Assembly: GCA_022264855.1 (NCBI GenBank) | Contig: JABYQU010000004.1 | Coordinates: 124,001 to 188,000 of the forward strand | Source: Lenzites betulinus | Lineage: Eukaryota; Basidiomycota; Agaricomycetes; Polyporales; Polyporaceae | Reading direction: 5' to 3' | Length of the DNA stretch: 64,000 nt | In this document: piece by piece, positions 22,402-33,968 of the stretch | How the letters are laid out: each line of letters starts with the position of its first letter | Position numbering within the stretch: the first letter of the stretch is position 1 | Position numbers and translations under genes: made by a program | The notes under the pieces: generated by a model | Databases searched by the model: none | What the model saw: only the letters and a program-made list of their open reading frames with translations | Told to the model about the DNA's origin: nothing

Positions 22402-25400
22402 TCAGTACGAGAACTCCTCCGAGAAGAGCGTGATCGACCCGCGCATGTCGCCCCGCCGTATTCGTGCAGGGTTGATCTGCGCCGCGATGATCTTCCGCAT
22501 CATCGCGTCCAGCGACGTCGGCCCACAACCTATCAAACACCCCATTCGTCAGCTCTCCGCGAAACGCAACGCACGGATAAGTAGGAGACTCACAAGCAAC
22601 AGCGAGCGCGCCCTTCGACCGCTCGACCTCGTCCGCCAAGATCCTATCCAGCTTCGGCTTCCCCGGCCGCGCATGCTCCGCGACGATGCCCACATCCTCG
22701 ACCTCCCCGTCGTCCAGATCGAGGCGCAGCTGCTCGCGCGCGCGGTGCACGTCGCCCCCCGGCACGAGCGCCGCGAAGCTGTCCGTGTCCGTCCACACGC
22801 TCAGCCGCGAGTGCGAGCGGAACTGCGACGCGGGCGTCGGCGGCTCGAGGCTGCGCTCCGAGAGCGCCTGCGAGAAGCGCTTCGACGCGCGCGCCCCGGG
22901 GGGCCGAGCGCGGAGTGCCGCGGGGACGCGCGCCCGGGGTCGCGGGAGGGGTCGATGAGCGGGTGCGCGCTGTTCGGCGTGGACGCCATCGAGGACGCGG
23001 TGAGCGGCGGGGGGAGGAGCTCGGGGGAGGGCGTGGCGGCGAGATCCGCGAGGTCAGCCCCGGAGCGGCTCGAGCTGCTCGGGTTGGTGTCGATGCGCGG
23101 GAGCTGCGTCGGTTTGGTGACGAGCTGGACGGAGGACTGGCCGGGACCGTCGAAGTTCTGCTCGGAGGCGCGATACATGAGCTCCTGCTTCGCGACCGCC
23201 GCCATCGTTAGCCTGCGGGTCTTCCGCCGACGCATCCTGCCCTCCTGCCGCACGGAGAGGTTGAACTGCGCCTCGCCGGGCATCTCCGTGTCGTCGTCGC
23301 CCTCGAAGTTCGTGAGGTCGAGGGGGTCCTCCTCGTGCCCGAGCTCGCCTTCATCGGGCGCGATGCTGGTGTAGTAGCTCAGATCGACGTCGCTCTCTGC
23401 GCTGTCATCCGACGACACCGAGAAGCGGGGGTTCACCTCTTGCGCGAACTTTGGTGATGGAGGATCGAGTTCCGAGCCCTTCTCCTTGGGGATCTGCACA
23501 GGCGCGAACTTCACACGCGCGGGTGGAGGAGGACCTCTCGGTACGGCAGCGGGCTTGACGTTGGTGACGAATATATCGACTTGAAGTTCCGTGTTGGGTA
23601 CGATGTCCATACATCGTCGTAGCACGGACGCGCACCATTGCACATGAGCTGTATGACGACATGAGATTTGGAATACTGTAACCATCAAAGAGTACTTACC
23701 AAATTCCCGAACAAGCCAGACAAACCGCACGCGAGTGGTCTTGAATCCAGGCTGCCCGTAGCCGCCAGATTTGCCGCCAAGGAACCGCCCGTTCCGCCCA
23801 GCCAAGCAAAGGGTCATGAACTGCAGGATCGAGAGCGCGTAACTGACTCCTGAGCCACCGGCGACTATGAGGACGCTTGGGTAGTCCATCCAAGCCGCGC
23901 GAACAGATGAACCGTATGGCCCGTCCACACACGCGCGCAGGAGGACGCCACGGAACGGCATCTCACAACGAGGAAGGGACTCCCCTCGCCGAAACTGTTC
24001 GTTGCGGCTCGTCATCAGCGCTACCGCGTCCCAGAGATCCTTCGTCCATCCATTCTTAGCACGGATGAGAAAGACGAGTACGCGACCGTCGGCGCCCGGA
24101 GTCTGTTCATCACAGATAGACGCCGCGGTAAACGGATGGGAGGTGAAGCGGGTGATTGAGGGGACCGAGATGAGGAAGTGCTGGCCAGGTGCCCAGGCCA
24201 GGTAACCAGGTGTGATAATGCGTAGGCGCACCGTACGCCCTGGAAGGAGCTCGGCGTGCGCGAAGCCAGGTGGAGGTACATAGTCCGTCGGCAAAGTCAG
24301 CCTCACGCCATGCGTGATATCCGGGGGAGGAATCGGTGGATAATGCATGAGACCAACAGTCGAGCCAGACCTCGGCATGCCGGGGCCCGACGGTTGAGAC
24401 ATATTGGGCCGGTAGGGAGTTTCGATCTTCTGATCGTTTCCGCCAAGACGCGAAGGTTTCTTGCGCAACGTGTTGCGCGAAGAAGAGGTCGAGCTGCCCA
24501 GGAAGCCGTTCGTGTACAACCACCAGGTGAAACGCCATGTTCGCTCGCCAAACCAAAGGCCGAGAGCAGCCCAGCACCACCACCAGACAGGGGGATGGTG
24601 AAGCGCAGACATGATCAGCGTGAGCGGGACAAGCAGGATGTGAAGGAAGTAGAATGCCTCATAGTGAGCCCGTCGGACGATAGGGATAGACAGCGCAAAG
24701 AGCAGGGTCATGCAGCCAAATGCCTGACCAGATAGCTGAGTATCTCTGCGAGCATGAGCGGAAGAATGGAATAGATGCGCACCGTCCAAGCGAACAGGAA
24801 TTTCTCATACTGCCATGCGTAAACATAGGCAATCTTCCCCGTACTCGCGCGACGCTCTATCACCAGCTGCACACTCCAAAAGGCTACATGGAGCACAGTG
24901 AGGAAGTAGATGAGACGCGCGGTCCACTTGTGAAGCCAGAGTAGTTTGTCGCAGTAGAACTGGACAAGGAACGGGAGAGAGAAGATGGCGAATGGAGGAG
25001 ACTTGAGGGCAAAGAGAATACAGAGAGGGAAGAGGGTGAAGGCGATGAGTCCGGTGCGGTTACCGGTCGTCCACCAAGCCTTTGGGATGGTGTACTGGGG
25101 CTGGTACTGGTAGAAGTCGGACATCTCGTAGGCGCGCTTGGCCAGAGACGTAGTGGCGGAGGGGAAGTCTTGCAGCGTCCATAGGGTAGAGCCCGGGGCG
25201 AGATAGTCGGGACCAAGGAAGGACACAAGAAGAGCGGCGACGACAATGACCGCGAGCGTAAAGATCTGCGCGTTAGCGGGAAGAGAGAAGGGCTGTCTGT
25301 GCGGTTGACCCTTGGCTTTGGCGAGTGCCAAGCTGTGTTTCTTCCTCCATGTCCGACGGCGGATGGCCCATTTGTTCCATAGTGCACCAATGTATCCGCC

Positions 25401-25598
25401 GCGTATGTTGAGGTGGTGCAGAACGGAGCATGAGATGAGGACGACGACGAGGGCGACCCAGAATATGTAGGAGTAGATGCGGCTCGCGTCGCTAAGGACA
25501 TGGACAGTGAGATAGGCTGTCACGAACTCAAGGTCATCGGAGAAGGCAGGAGAGGCAGGGTAAGCAGGCCGTGCGGAAGCGGTCGCGTTTGCTGCCAT
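22402..25598 (-). CDS. Ferric-chelate reductase (FRE family), with apparent frameshift
   Basis: This membrane flavocytochrome reduces Fe(III) or Cu(II) outside the cell using NADPH. About 1,000 residues start at 25598. The transmembrane heme core shows two H-x13-H pairs (HKWTARLIYFLTVLH, and HILLVPLTLIMSALH after the splice near 24715). The cytosolic part has the FAD motif HPFTAAS and the NADPH motifs CVDGPYGSSV and VAGGSGVSYAL. A long acidic Ser/Pro-rich insertion (about 300 residues) precedes the family's terminal block CCGPTSLDAMM...ITLFSEEFSY. The frame changes in the run CCCCGGGGGG at 22894-22903. Upstream and downstream frames both look coding, yet a base is missing between them. An intron of 77 nt could bridge it but needs a poor GTCCCC donor. 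I therefore suspect a sequence error or a recent mutation. A TTTTAAA element about 105 bp upstream of the ATG may act as a TATA box. Confidence 0.9.
22894..22903 (-). other. Suspected one-base frameshift in the ferric reductase gene
   Basis: Upstream on the minus strand the frame reads RHSALGPPG. Downstream the coding frame reads ARASKRFSQALSERSLEPP and continues to the conserved C-terminus. The switch requires one extra base in this ten-base C/G homopolymer pair. Confidence 0.65.
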
Positions 25599-28284
25599 GC
25601 GAGGGTGTGTGCCCTGCGGGACCGAGAAAGGAGTGAGTGGGTGCAGGGAGAGCGGGAAGAGCGTTACGGGAAGCGGATACAGACCTGGACGCCTCTGTAT
25701 GTTTAAAAGGAGCAGCCGCAGAGCGAGGAGGGGGATCTAGATGCAGGAACGGGGAGTCTTGGCCCGGGGCGGTCGATGATCGAGAGGGCGGGGGATGGGC
25801 ACGGCGTCGTCAAATTGGGGCGCGCAGGGCCTGCGGAGGGTATACTTATTGGGGGACGTGAGCGGTGGAGGGAGATGACATCGCGCGCAGCCAGCGCGGC
25901 GGGGGTGGGAAGAGGGTGCGGTGGGCGGGCGAGACTCGCGAGCGAGACTGGGAAGAGGCCAAGTTGCAAATGCGACGGCTGTTTCTGTGCGGTCGCCGGC
26001 TCGGCGTCCGTCGCTCGGCTGCGGCATCGTCATCTCCCCCCTTCCGAGATCCGCCATCGGGCGCGCGCGCTCCGGCCACGCGCGCAGCCGTCAGTCAATT
26101 TGGCCACAGCTCCTCCTCGTCCCCCTTCCTCTCGCCTATCTCTGCCGCACCTGCCGTGCTGTGCCTTCGCTACCTGTTATCCGCTTTGTTCCCTCCAATA
26201 ATTACTTCGGTTCTGGCTCGAGCTCCAGCTCGTCGCCGGCACACCGTTTCACAAGGCACCTCACGCGTATAACCACTTCGACCCTGCACGGGTCGTGGAC
26301 GTTGATGGTCCCTCTTGATTTGCGGTCAATACCCGGCATCCTTCACCAGCCGCGGCCGGTTATTCAGTGCAGGACCTTCCAGCTCCATTTGGCATGCACC
26401 ACTTGGAGTTCACAATCCTCACTTTACGGTATACTAGACAGTAGACCCGTGCCACGCACGGGCGGCGTGTCTGAAGGGTACTGAGATCGGTAATGGTATC
26501 GGTCCGCCCGTGGGCTGTTGAAGACACAATATCATACTTTGAGCCTTGGAGGCTAAGAGCTGTGACTTTGCTGTACTTGAAGCAACGATTTCGTGAGCTC
26601 TGTTGTGAATGTGAGACCCCGTGAAACGTAAGCTCCCCCTGAATTTCCGCTACCTCCAAGAGGCAAGCTTGGCCCATGCACTCCTCCTACATATACGACC
26701 ACCAGAAAAAATCTGGCTTAACGGTACAGTACATAGAGAGGGTGGGGCGTAAGTTTACCGTGGGCGTACTAAGACGCACCCGTAAGATATGACTCCTCCG
26801 AGTCCTCCGAGATCTGTTGGCCTCGACGCATACTTCGTCAAAGTCCCAGATACGCACGCAGGAGCGTCGTCCTCTCCTGGACCTAGCCCACAGTACTAGG
26901 TGGGACGTTGAAGGTTCCCTTAACGTGAAGGTTAGACGCCCCTCGCAAACTGGCACTCACCCGTGAGCGTTGGACTTTCTCTTTTATTAGTGCAACATGA
27001 TGGCACACAGGGCAGGCTAGTACTACTCGCACGCCGGGCTGCTATAGACAGATTCAGCGAACGTCAAGAAGTTGTAACGATTTCTTGTAGTGTGTCTCGC
27101 ACCGTCTTACATAAGCACATCCAGATAACATCTAGATCCAACCCGACATTGGAGCTCCTCCTCGATGACTGAGCATCGGAAAACTGGGTGTCTCGCTCTC
27201 ACTTATCTCTGCCTTACCGTAAGACTCCCGTGGGCAAAGTTGTAAGACGAAGAAACACGGTAAGCACGCGCAATGAGACGCATCAGTTTTATGTCCCGAC
27301 CTTAATTAACATATAGATAGCAGGGCGGGCGAGAGCGCTGCTTGTGAGTCTGGTTGCAAAAGCCGTACATCTTCATCGTCAAATCACTCATATCCCATTA
27401 CGCAAGAAAAATCAGAGGTGGCCAATATTTACGAACGTGAACACTCCAGCAGCGATATATGTTGTGGGGTTTCCGAACCCTGCTGTTAGCATACGGCATA
27501 TACCATCAAGTGAAGTGTGGCACTGACTAGCACAACATACATACGTAACGCTCGGCAAAGCCGCAGACAGGCCGACGACGGCAGGTCCCCAACTATATAT
27601 CTCTCAGCTGCGCCGAAGCTTTTTATACCGACTCTCACCTAAATTTGCTGTGAAGACGTAGCGAAGCCCGACCTTCCCCACACCGACGCCTCTTGCCGCG
27701 ACTCAAGTGCTACTGCACCCTCAAGTGCTCTTGGCACGCCGGCATCAGCAAGTGACACCAGACAGAGCTTGTGCGTGTCTGATCATAATAAAGGCTGCCA
27801 CCAATAAGTACAGGCGTGATATCTACTCTGACTGCCTTGTAGTCCTGCTGAGCGCTCAACGCGCCGACTGGAGCCCGGGATCTGATGGAGGGAGGTCAAC
27901 TGACAACGACGATGACCAGACGAACACTGCGAACGATGTGAGCCTACTTTTTCTCATCCAGCTTTCGACGTCTCTGACCAGCGGCAGCACATGCCACGCG
28001 CCCTATTTCCGGCTCAGCTAGGGTCTAGAGCACGCGTTCTCCGTCAGAGCGTTCGGCGCGCATACACTTCCCGTTTCTCGAACCGCGATGCCCTTGCACG
28101 AGACGCGGCCTGCCGCCGTCACGCCAGCCGCGCCATCGAGCACACCCCGGGTTGCCCTCCCGCCGTTCGCCAGCTGTCTCACTTCGTGACGTCTTGCCGC
28201 GCGCATATCGAGAATCCATGGTGGCAGATGACTTCTTCGTCCCTGACACGGAGCAAGCTCCCTCGCTCTCCACCGCGACCGCCG
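25599..28284. other. 2.7-kb gene-poor region
   Basis: This is the longest stretch with no supported gene. The frames longer than 60 codons (for example 25921-26484 and 27707-28021 on plus) have no domain, no consistent splice pattern and arginine/serine-rich shadow composition. A perfect small hairpin (CCCGTG, five-base loop, CACGGG) lies at 26446-26462, and an inverted match to part of it lies near 26504. A degenerate 30-bp direct repeat (GTAAG...CGTGGGC...AAGACG) occurs near 26747 and 27216. These could be remains of an old mobile element, but I cannot show boundaries, terminal repeats or coding relics. Confidence 0.4.
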
Positions 28285-28290
28285 TATAAA
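28285..28290 (+). promoter_or_regulatory. TATA box of the GH79 gene
   Basis: A perfect TATAAA lies 55 nt upstream of the ATG at 28345, a typical distance for a strongly regulated fungal secreted-enzyme gene. Confidence 0.55.
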
Positions 28291-28344
28291 GCCCGCGCCC
28301 GCCACACAGCGACCTCGCCAGCTGCCTGACCGCCCTCGTTCGCC

Positions 28345-30136
28345 ATGGGTCACTCACATCGCCGCCTTGCCGCCGCCGCGCTCGCGCTCTCGGTCTCAGT
28401 CTGCTCGGTGCTAGCCGTAAATGTCTCCCTACCAATCTCTGCCCCCGATAACTCGCAGGCTCTATCATCTACCCTGCTGTCATTCTCCATCGAGCAGGAT
28501 CGTTGGCCCGACTGGTCTGGTGTTGACTCGCGCAACGAGTTCACGCATAACGCGCTCCTCAACTACGCCGCGCTTACGGGACAGCCGCCCAACATCCGCG
28601 TAGGCGCCGACTCGGAAGACCACACCTTCTGGTCTCCCACGGTCACCATCGAGGATAGCTCTTTCCCGCCTGCCAACTCCATCACGCCCTACCCGGAAGC
28701 TACGAGCATCACCGTCGGGAATGCGTATTACTCCCTCTCGCGTTTCCTTCCCCGAGGTACCCGCATGACGTGGGGAGTCAACCTCGGTGCGGACAATGTC
28801 ACGAACGCAGTTAACATGGCGAAAGCCATCGTGGGGGCATTCCGCACTAGCGCCGTCAAGGCGTCGGGAGTTATCCTGCAGCGTCTTGAGGTCGGTAACG
28901 AGGCCGACCTCTTCAAGAACAACGGCCTGCGGCCCAGTAACTGGACGGTGAACCAGTATGTTCCCGACTGGATCTCCGTCGCCGGTCCGGTCGCGGAGGC
29001 TGCAGGAATTACCTCGCGCACAAGCCCTATCACGTTCCAAGGCGCCGCGTTCGCCGGACAGGGCTTCACCCCGCGTCAGATATTCAGCCTCGGGATCCTG
29101 GACAGTGCGCCTGGCAAGGGCATCACGGTGTAAGTCGTACATACCCGTCGCTCACGCATATCGTGTGCTAATGTCGCCATGATTCTCAACAGCATCTCGC
29201 AGCACCAGTACTCAGCCGCGTTCTGCAACGGCGGCGACTTCCCGCTGACCTCGTTCATGAGCAAAGCGGCGGTCCGCGGAAATCTGACGCATTTCGAGGC
29301 CGACATCGCCGCGTCGCACGCGCAGGGGCTCACCTACATCCTCGGGCACGTCTCGATCACTCGGTCTAGGCCTTGAATGCATTATTCACGGCATGCCACT
29401 TTCAGTGAAACGAACAGCATTGCTTGCCACGGTGCACCCGGCGTGAGCAACACGGCCGGCGCTGCGCTGTGGGCGATCGACTACACCCTGCAGGCCGCCA
29501 CTCTGGGCATCAGCGAAGCGTATTTCCACGAGGGAGTGGGCTACAAGTACAACTTTGTGAGTAGCTTTTTGTGGCTCTGATCTCCCTAGTAAGAGCCTTC
29601 ACTCACCAGCACCCCAGATCCAACCCGTCACGCTCAACCGCTCGACCATCGACGGATCCCCGCTCGACCCGCCCTCGCCCCCACACATCCAGCCCAGCTA
29701 CTACGCCGGGCTCGTGATCAACACGCTCATCGGGAGCACGGGCAGCGCGCAGATCGTCGAGCTCGCCGTGAACGACACGGACGTGTCCGGGTACGCCGCG
29801 TTCGAGCACGGCCGCCTCGCGCGCGCGGTGTTCGTCAACCTGCACGCGTGGCTGCTCAGCAGCACTGGGGCCCGCCCGGCCGTGCACATCGACCTCGACT
29901 TCGCGACGGCGGGCGCGGCGCAGGCGCAGAGCGAGGCGGACGCGTTCTGGGGCAGGCCGGCGGTCGCGCGCAGGGTGGTTATTCAGCATGCGGACGATGT
30001 GGCGGGGCTGACGTGGGCGGGGCAGAGTTATGAGACGGCGGACGCGCATCCGACGGGGCCGCTGAAGTTTGAGAGCGTGTCGCTGCAGAAGGGGATTGAC
30101 TTGCGCTCGACTGAGGCGGTGTTGATATCCTTCTGA
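28345..30136 (+). CDS. Secreted GH79 beta-glucuronidase-type glycoside hydrolase
   Basis: This secreted hydrolase is expected to remove glucuronic acid (or its 4-O-methyl form) from polysaccharides or proteoglycans. Four exons, 28345-29129, 29193-29345, 29406-29556 and 29618-30136, give 1608 nt and 535 residues. A signal peptide covers the first 24 or so residues (ALALSVSVCSVLA core). The acid/base glutamate is E186 in RLEVGNEADLF. The nucleophile is about E314 in YILGETNSIACHG. Both motifs are typical of clan-A GH79 enzymes. The C-terminal beta domain ends in LRSTEAVLISF. Intron 2 (29346-29405) must be read as a GC-AG intron (donor GCACGT, acceptor TTTCAG) to join G-E-T-N-S. The canonical GT four bases downstream would break the frame and the active site. 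Several N-x-S/T sites suggest glycosylation. Substrate specificity cannot be told from sequence. Confidence 0.9.
29346..29405 (+). other. Non-canonical GC-AG intron in the GH79 gene
   Basis: This 60-nt intron starts GCACGT and ends TTTCAG. Removing it restores an uninterrupted GH79 motif directly around the catalytic nucleophile (ILG|ETNS, split in the Gly codon). No GT donor nearby gives an open frame through this motif. Confidence 0.75.
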
Positions 30137-30429
30137 GGTGTCTGGCGGGCACGTAGGCTGGAGAGACAGATACCCTCATGAGACATGAGACATACGTCTT
30201 TGCCTTGTAAAATACGAGCGGGATACTGTACCTGCTGACTGTGACGACTTTGACGAATACATAACGTGATTCGGCCTGCAGACTACGAGTGGGACTACGC
30301 CCATGGTCAGCACTGCGAGACTCATCAACCTAGCGTCTTATTCATGGGACAATATGCCAGTTTATGATCACACTCGCTCTCTAGTGTCCTTTCGAAACAT
30401 GGTACAATTTATTTCCTTCATGATCTACG
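30137..30429. other. Convergent spacer GH79 / ATX1
   Basis: This 293-bp AT-richer stretch lies between the 3' ends of GH79 and the ATX1-like gene. No gene or repeat was seen. It probably holds both 3' ends. Confidence 0.5.
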
Positions 30430-31001
30430 TCATCCGAAAGCACTAAGCCAAACATGTGTGCACCACCCTATCAAGCAAGACATCCGGGTCGCGACTGCAT
30501 TGTGGCACACGATCATACAACGGTCTCCCCAGAGATGATCTAAAAACGCCTGCATAAGCATCCGCTCCCCAAAGGACAGTCCAGCAAAACGCACCTGCTT
30601 GCCAGTCTTCGCGATCTTCGCATGCAGGTCGTCGTACGGGATCGTGCCCTTGACGAGCACCTCCTGCTTCTCGAGGCTGATGTCGTACTCGCTCACGCCT
30701 ACATCCCCGCGCGTTCAGCGTCCATCACTCATCCCTGTCCTATACGACCGAGAACAGCTACGCACCTTCCGTCTTCTTCAGCACGCGGTCAACCGCGCCT
30801 GAGCAGCCGGTGCAGGTCATCTGCGGGCGCGCGCTCAGTCATCCGTTCGGCAGCCGCGCTCAGGGTGGTACTGAAGATGCCTGCGCATCATGGCCAATAC
30901 TGACCTTCACATTGAACTTGTAAGTGTGCTCGGACTGCCATCAGGATTCCCGCAATTAGCATGCGCCCTCGCCGCACCCCAGAAGCGGGCGGACGTACCA
31001 T
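30430..31001 (-). CDS. ATX1: Copper metallochaperone, Atx1 type (HMA domain)
   Basis: This small cytosolic carrier delivers Cu(I) to the Golgi copper ATPase. The ATG (31001-30999) is followed at once by a GTACGT donor, so the first coding exon is three bases. Exon 2 is 30934-30905 (SEHTYKFNVK), exon 3 is 30820-30766 (MTCTGCSGAVDRVLKKTE), and the next exon starts at 30698 (GVSEYDISLEKQEVLVKGT). MTCTGCSGAV is the copper-binding M-x-C-x2-C motif, and KTGKQ matches the basic end of yeast Atx1. The C-terminus is uncertain. The frame can run on from KTGKQ to the stop at 30430. It can also splice at GTGCGT to an acceptor near 30492, giving a short tail that stops at 30471. I report the longer extent. 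Family assignment is firm. An iron/copper reductase gene lies 5 kb away, but there is no direct evidence of co-regulation. Confidence 0.85.
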
Positions 31002-31547
31002 GATGATCGGGTTCTCGTATGTGGTATTCGCGGCTGCGGTGGCGAGACGATCGTCAACAAACAACAGACGGCGCACGACCTCGACGCTGCGGGGAGCCGC
31101 TACGCACTTAATGGACAGCAGCAGGTGATGACGGAGGGGGTACAGGTACGGATGTGAGCAGGAGGAACGGCCCCGGAGCGTCGTATTTATCCCGGTGGCG
31201 GCTGCGCCATCGTGATCAATGGCGCAACAAGCTCACACATCCAAGATACGGTTGCGCGCGGAGAGTGCCGGCGGTAGTTATACTCGACCCGCCTCATCAG
31301 TCAGCATCGCGTGCAATCCTGTCCTCCCGGATCTAACACTGACTACAATGCATGAGCTTCGTCAGACTCACGCTCGGATGTGTGTTGAAGGTACGCGTAA
31401 GGCGGCGGCGGCAGCACCTCGCGGGACCGCAGAAAACCGGAATAGGGGGTGGTGTACTCATACCTGTGTGGAAGGTGTCTATCAAGGTCCAGCACGTCTC
31501 AAACATCCTACCGCGCTGCGCAGAGCGTATACACTGTAGTACGCGTG
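31002..31547. other. Promoter side of ATX1 / 3' side of the permease
   Basis: This 546-bp spacer lies between two minus-strand genes. It contains a TATTTAT word near 31190, in the ATX1 upstream region. No gene is supported. Confidence 0.45.
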
Positions 31548-33968
31548 TCATCGAGCGAATGCCCGCGACTCCTCCATCTCGACGTTCTCGTCCCCTTCCG
31601 TCGCCACCGCCTGCCACCCCGCCCCAGGCGCGGGTCTGCCCTTGAATCGCGCGGCGATATTCGAGAGGAGCACTGTGTTGAGGCAGAACGTCGGCACATC
31701 TTCTGCTGAAGAATTCAACGCAGTGCTTACCTTGCGCCCGCGTGGGCTGGCCCTCGTGCCGGTGCGTGATGTAATACAGCGGGATGCCAGCGAGGACAAA
31801 GCCTGCGAAACGATCAGCGTACGTACCAAGTTGGGGGACGGATGCAACCTACCCAGGACTGCGATGGCTTCTAGAGGCGCGGCAATAACGGGCATGCACA
31901 GCAAAAATATGCAAACCTACGGAGTGATGGGATTAGCCACGGTTGCGCAGTTTGCGGGCCCGCCAGTGATCTCGAAAATGCTGAACTTACTGCGCAGAAG
32001 ACCAGCGGCGTTATGATCCACGTCTTGTACGGTCGGTGCAACGTTGGCTCCTTGACGCGTAGTATTACGAGGCCCAGAACCTATGTCCCTTTAGTTTAGT
32101 CTCCCCCGCCTCAAACTGCGCAGAATGCGGGGTACCCACCGTCAGGAAGTAGAACGCCCATGACGCGACCACCGCAAAGTTGATCAACGACCGGAACCCA
32201 CCGCCAATGAGGATGAACATTATAGTCAACGCTGCGTTCAGGCACATGGCGTTCAAGGGTGTCTTGAGGAAGGTGTTGTGGCGTCCAAAAAGCGCAGGGA
32301 GGTACCCTTCTTTCCCAGCGACGTAAATCAATCGCGAGGAGGTGAAGAAAGACCCTGCACCAGAAATATTATCAGCTGAGGTTTTCTGTTAGGCTTTCGA
32401 GGTATCTACCATTCAATGCGCCGAAGCAAGAAAACGCTACCATCGCAGCGAAAACAATCCCACCCACGGGCCCAAACAATGCTCGCCCGAAGTCTAATGC
32501 AACCGTGTTGCTGAGCCCGACCGTGTTCTGCGCACAATGTTAGAATCAGGCTCAACTGAAAGGATGATATGCTGTACCTTGTCTAATACCGTGAAGTACG
32601 CCACATTCGCGAGGATGAACAGGATCTACGCATACCTCAACTTCGGGTCTCGATATCACGAGCCTTCACGACACAACGCACCATTACTATAACCATACTG
32701 CTATGGATAGCGCGTGGGATATTCTTCTCGGGGTTCTTCATCTCACCGCCTACGTAGTTTGCCTGATCCCATCCGTCGAACGCCCAGAGACCCGAGTACA
32801 GCGCTAGTGCATAGGCAGATGGACTTGTACTGGAATGTTCGAACAGAGGCTCTGTAAATGATGTCGAAGCGCGTCCCCTTGCAAGTTGCACCAGTCCCAG
32901 TACTGTGATAGAAACCTAGGCGCTGTCGGTTTCGGAGTTCCGCAACCTAACAAGATTCGAAACGTACCAGTGCGATAATCTATAACTATAAGCAATAAAT
33001 CCGGCGTAGTCGGTGTTTGCAGATATGCTCACCTTTACAGTCGTGAAGACGACAGCTGCTCGTGTGCCTAGTGTAGGCGTAGCCACACAAATGGCCGACA
33101 CGATCACGACCGCCGCGACGGCGGTCACTTTCGTAGCCCACTCCGGAATTGCATCTGGCGGTGCGTCCGCGCGTGTACTATGCCAGAAGAGTCGATTAAG
33201 GTATTCTGCAAATATTAGGCTGATAACAGCATTGCCCCCTGCGACGCGTCTCAATCAGCGCCAGTATTCAGAGGTGTGGGTGTGGCTCACCTGGTTTAAG
33301 GGCGGATATTGCTGTCCAGGCGAAAAGGTATGATACGAGGGGTCCATAGGAATAGTGGAGGTACGCCTGTGCTCCTCCGTTCACGGGTATAGAGGACCCC
33401 AGCTCTGCGAAACTGCTGGCTCCAGTCCATCCCAGTACCCCGGCGGCGAACCAGACCAGCAGACTCGCCCCGACGCTTTGGGTATTAGCCACCACCACGC
33501 CGGGTGATGAGCTATTCGTTACGTTTAGCACAATGCAAAAGTGAGAGATTCAAGGCACCCACAAGATGCCTGAACCAATCTGCAGCCCGACAATCAGGGC
33601 AATGCCTGCCGAATTTCACCTCCGTTGAAGGTCTGTTCAAGGAGACATGAGATGTACGTACCGTTGACCAAGCTCAACCGCTTTTCATGGGACTCCGGAT
33701 GAATCTCGTTGGGTTCACTCAGGCTTGAGCTTAGCGGGAGCAGGTCATGCTGGAAGTCGAAACCGGAAACGGAGTATGACCTCGGACGGAGCGAGCGAGG
33801 CGTTTCCGCTAGCAGAGGTCCGTCAGACAGTTCCAAGTCGCGTAGAGAGTCATCAGAGTCCTCGGAGAGACGTGTAGAGCGGATAGAGGGTGAGTATATT
33901 GGTGAGGCAGCACTGCGAGGGGATTTCAAGGTGTCTAGTAGTGTAGCGTTGGGCGTAGGCGATGTCAT
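31548..33968 (-). CDS. LAT-family amino-acid permease, Mup1 (methionine permease)-like
   Basis: This polytopic plasma-membrane transporter belongs to the APC superfamily, L-type (LAT) branch. About eleven introns are present. The cytosolic N-terminus (MTSPTPNATLLDTLKSPR) is Ser-rich. After two splices the first membrane segment reads GIALIVGLQIGSGIFSSPG, where GSGIF is the LAT substrate-site signature. SSFAELGSSIPVNGGAQAYL and WAFDGWDQANYVGGEMKNP are further diagnostic stretches. The last exon is reached by a 58-nt intron (donor GTAAGC, acceptor ACACAG). It encodes a conserved-looking tail, GWQAVATEGDENVEM, ending at a stop at 31550-31548. I checked most splice junctions by hand and the frame stays open throughout. 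Methionine is the likeliest substrate by similarity to Mup1, but other neutral amino acids are possible. Confidence 0.88.

Noticed and set aside
31548..31735. Frameshift in the amino-acid permease tail
   Set aside because: The change of frame between the last two coding stretches is fully explained by a normal 58-nt GT-AG intron.
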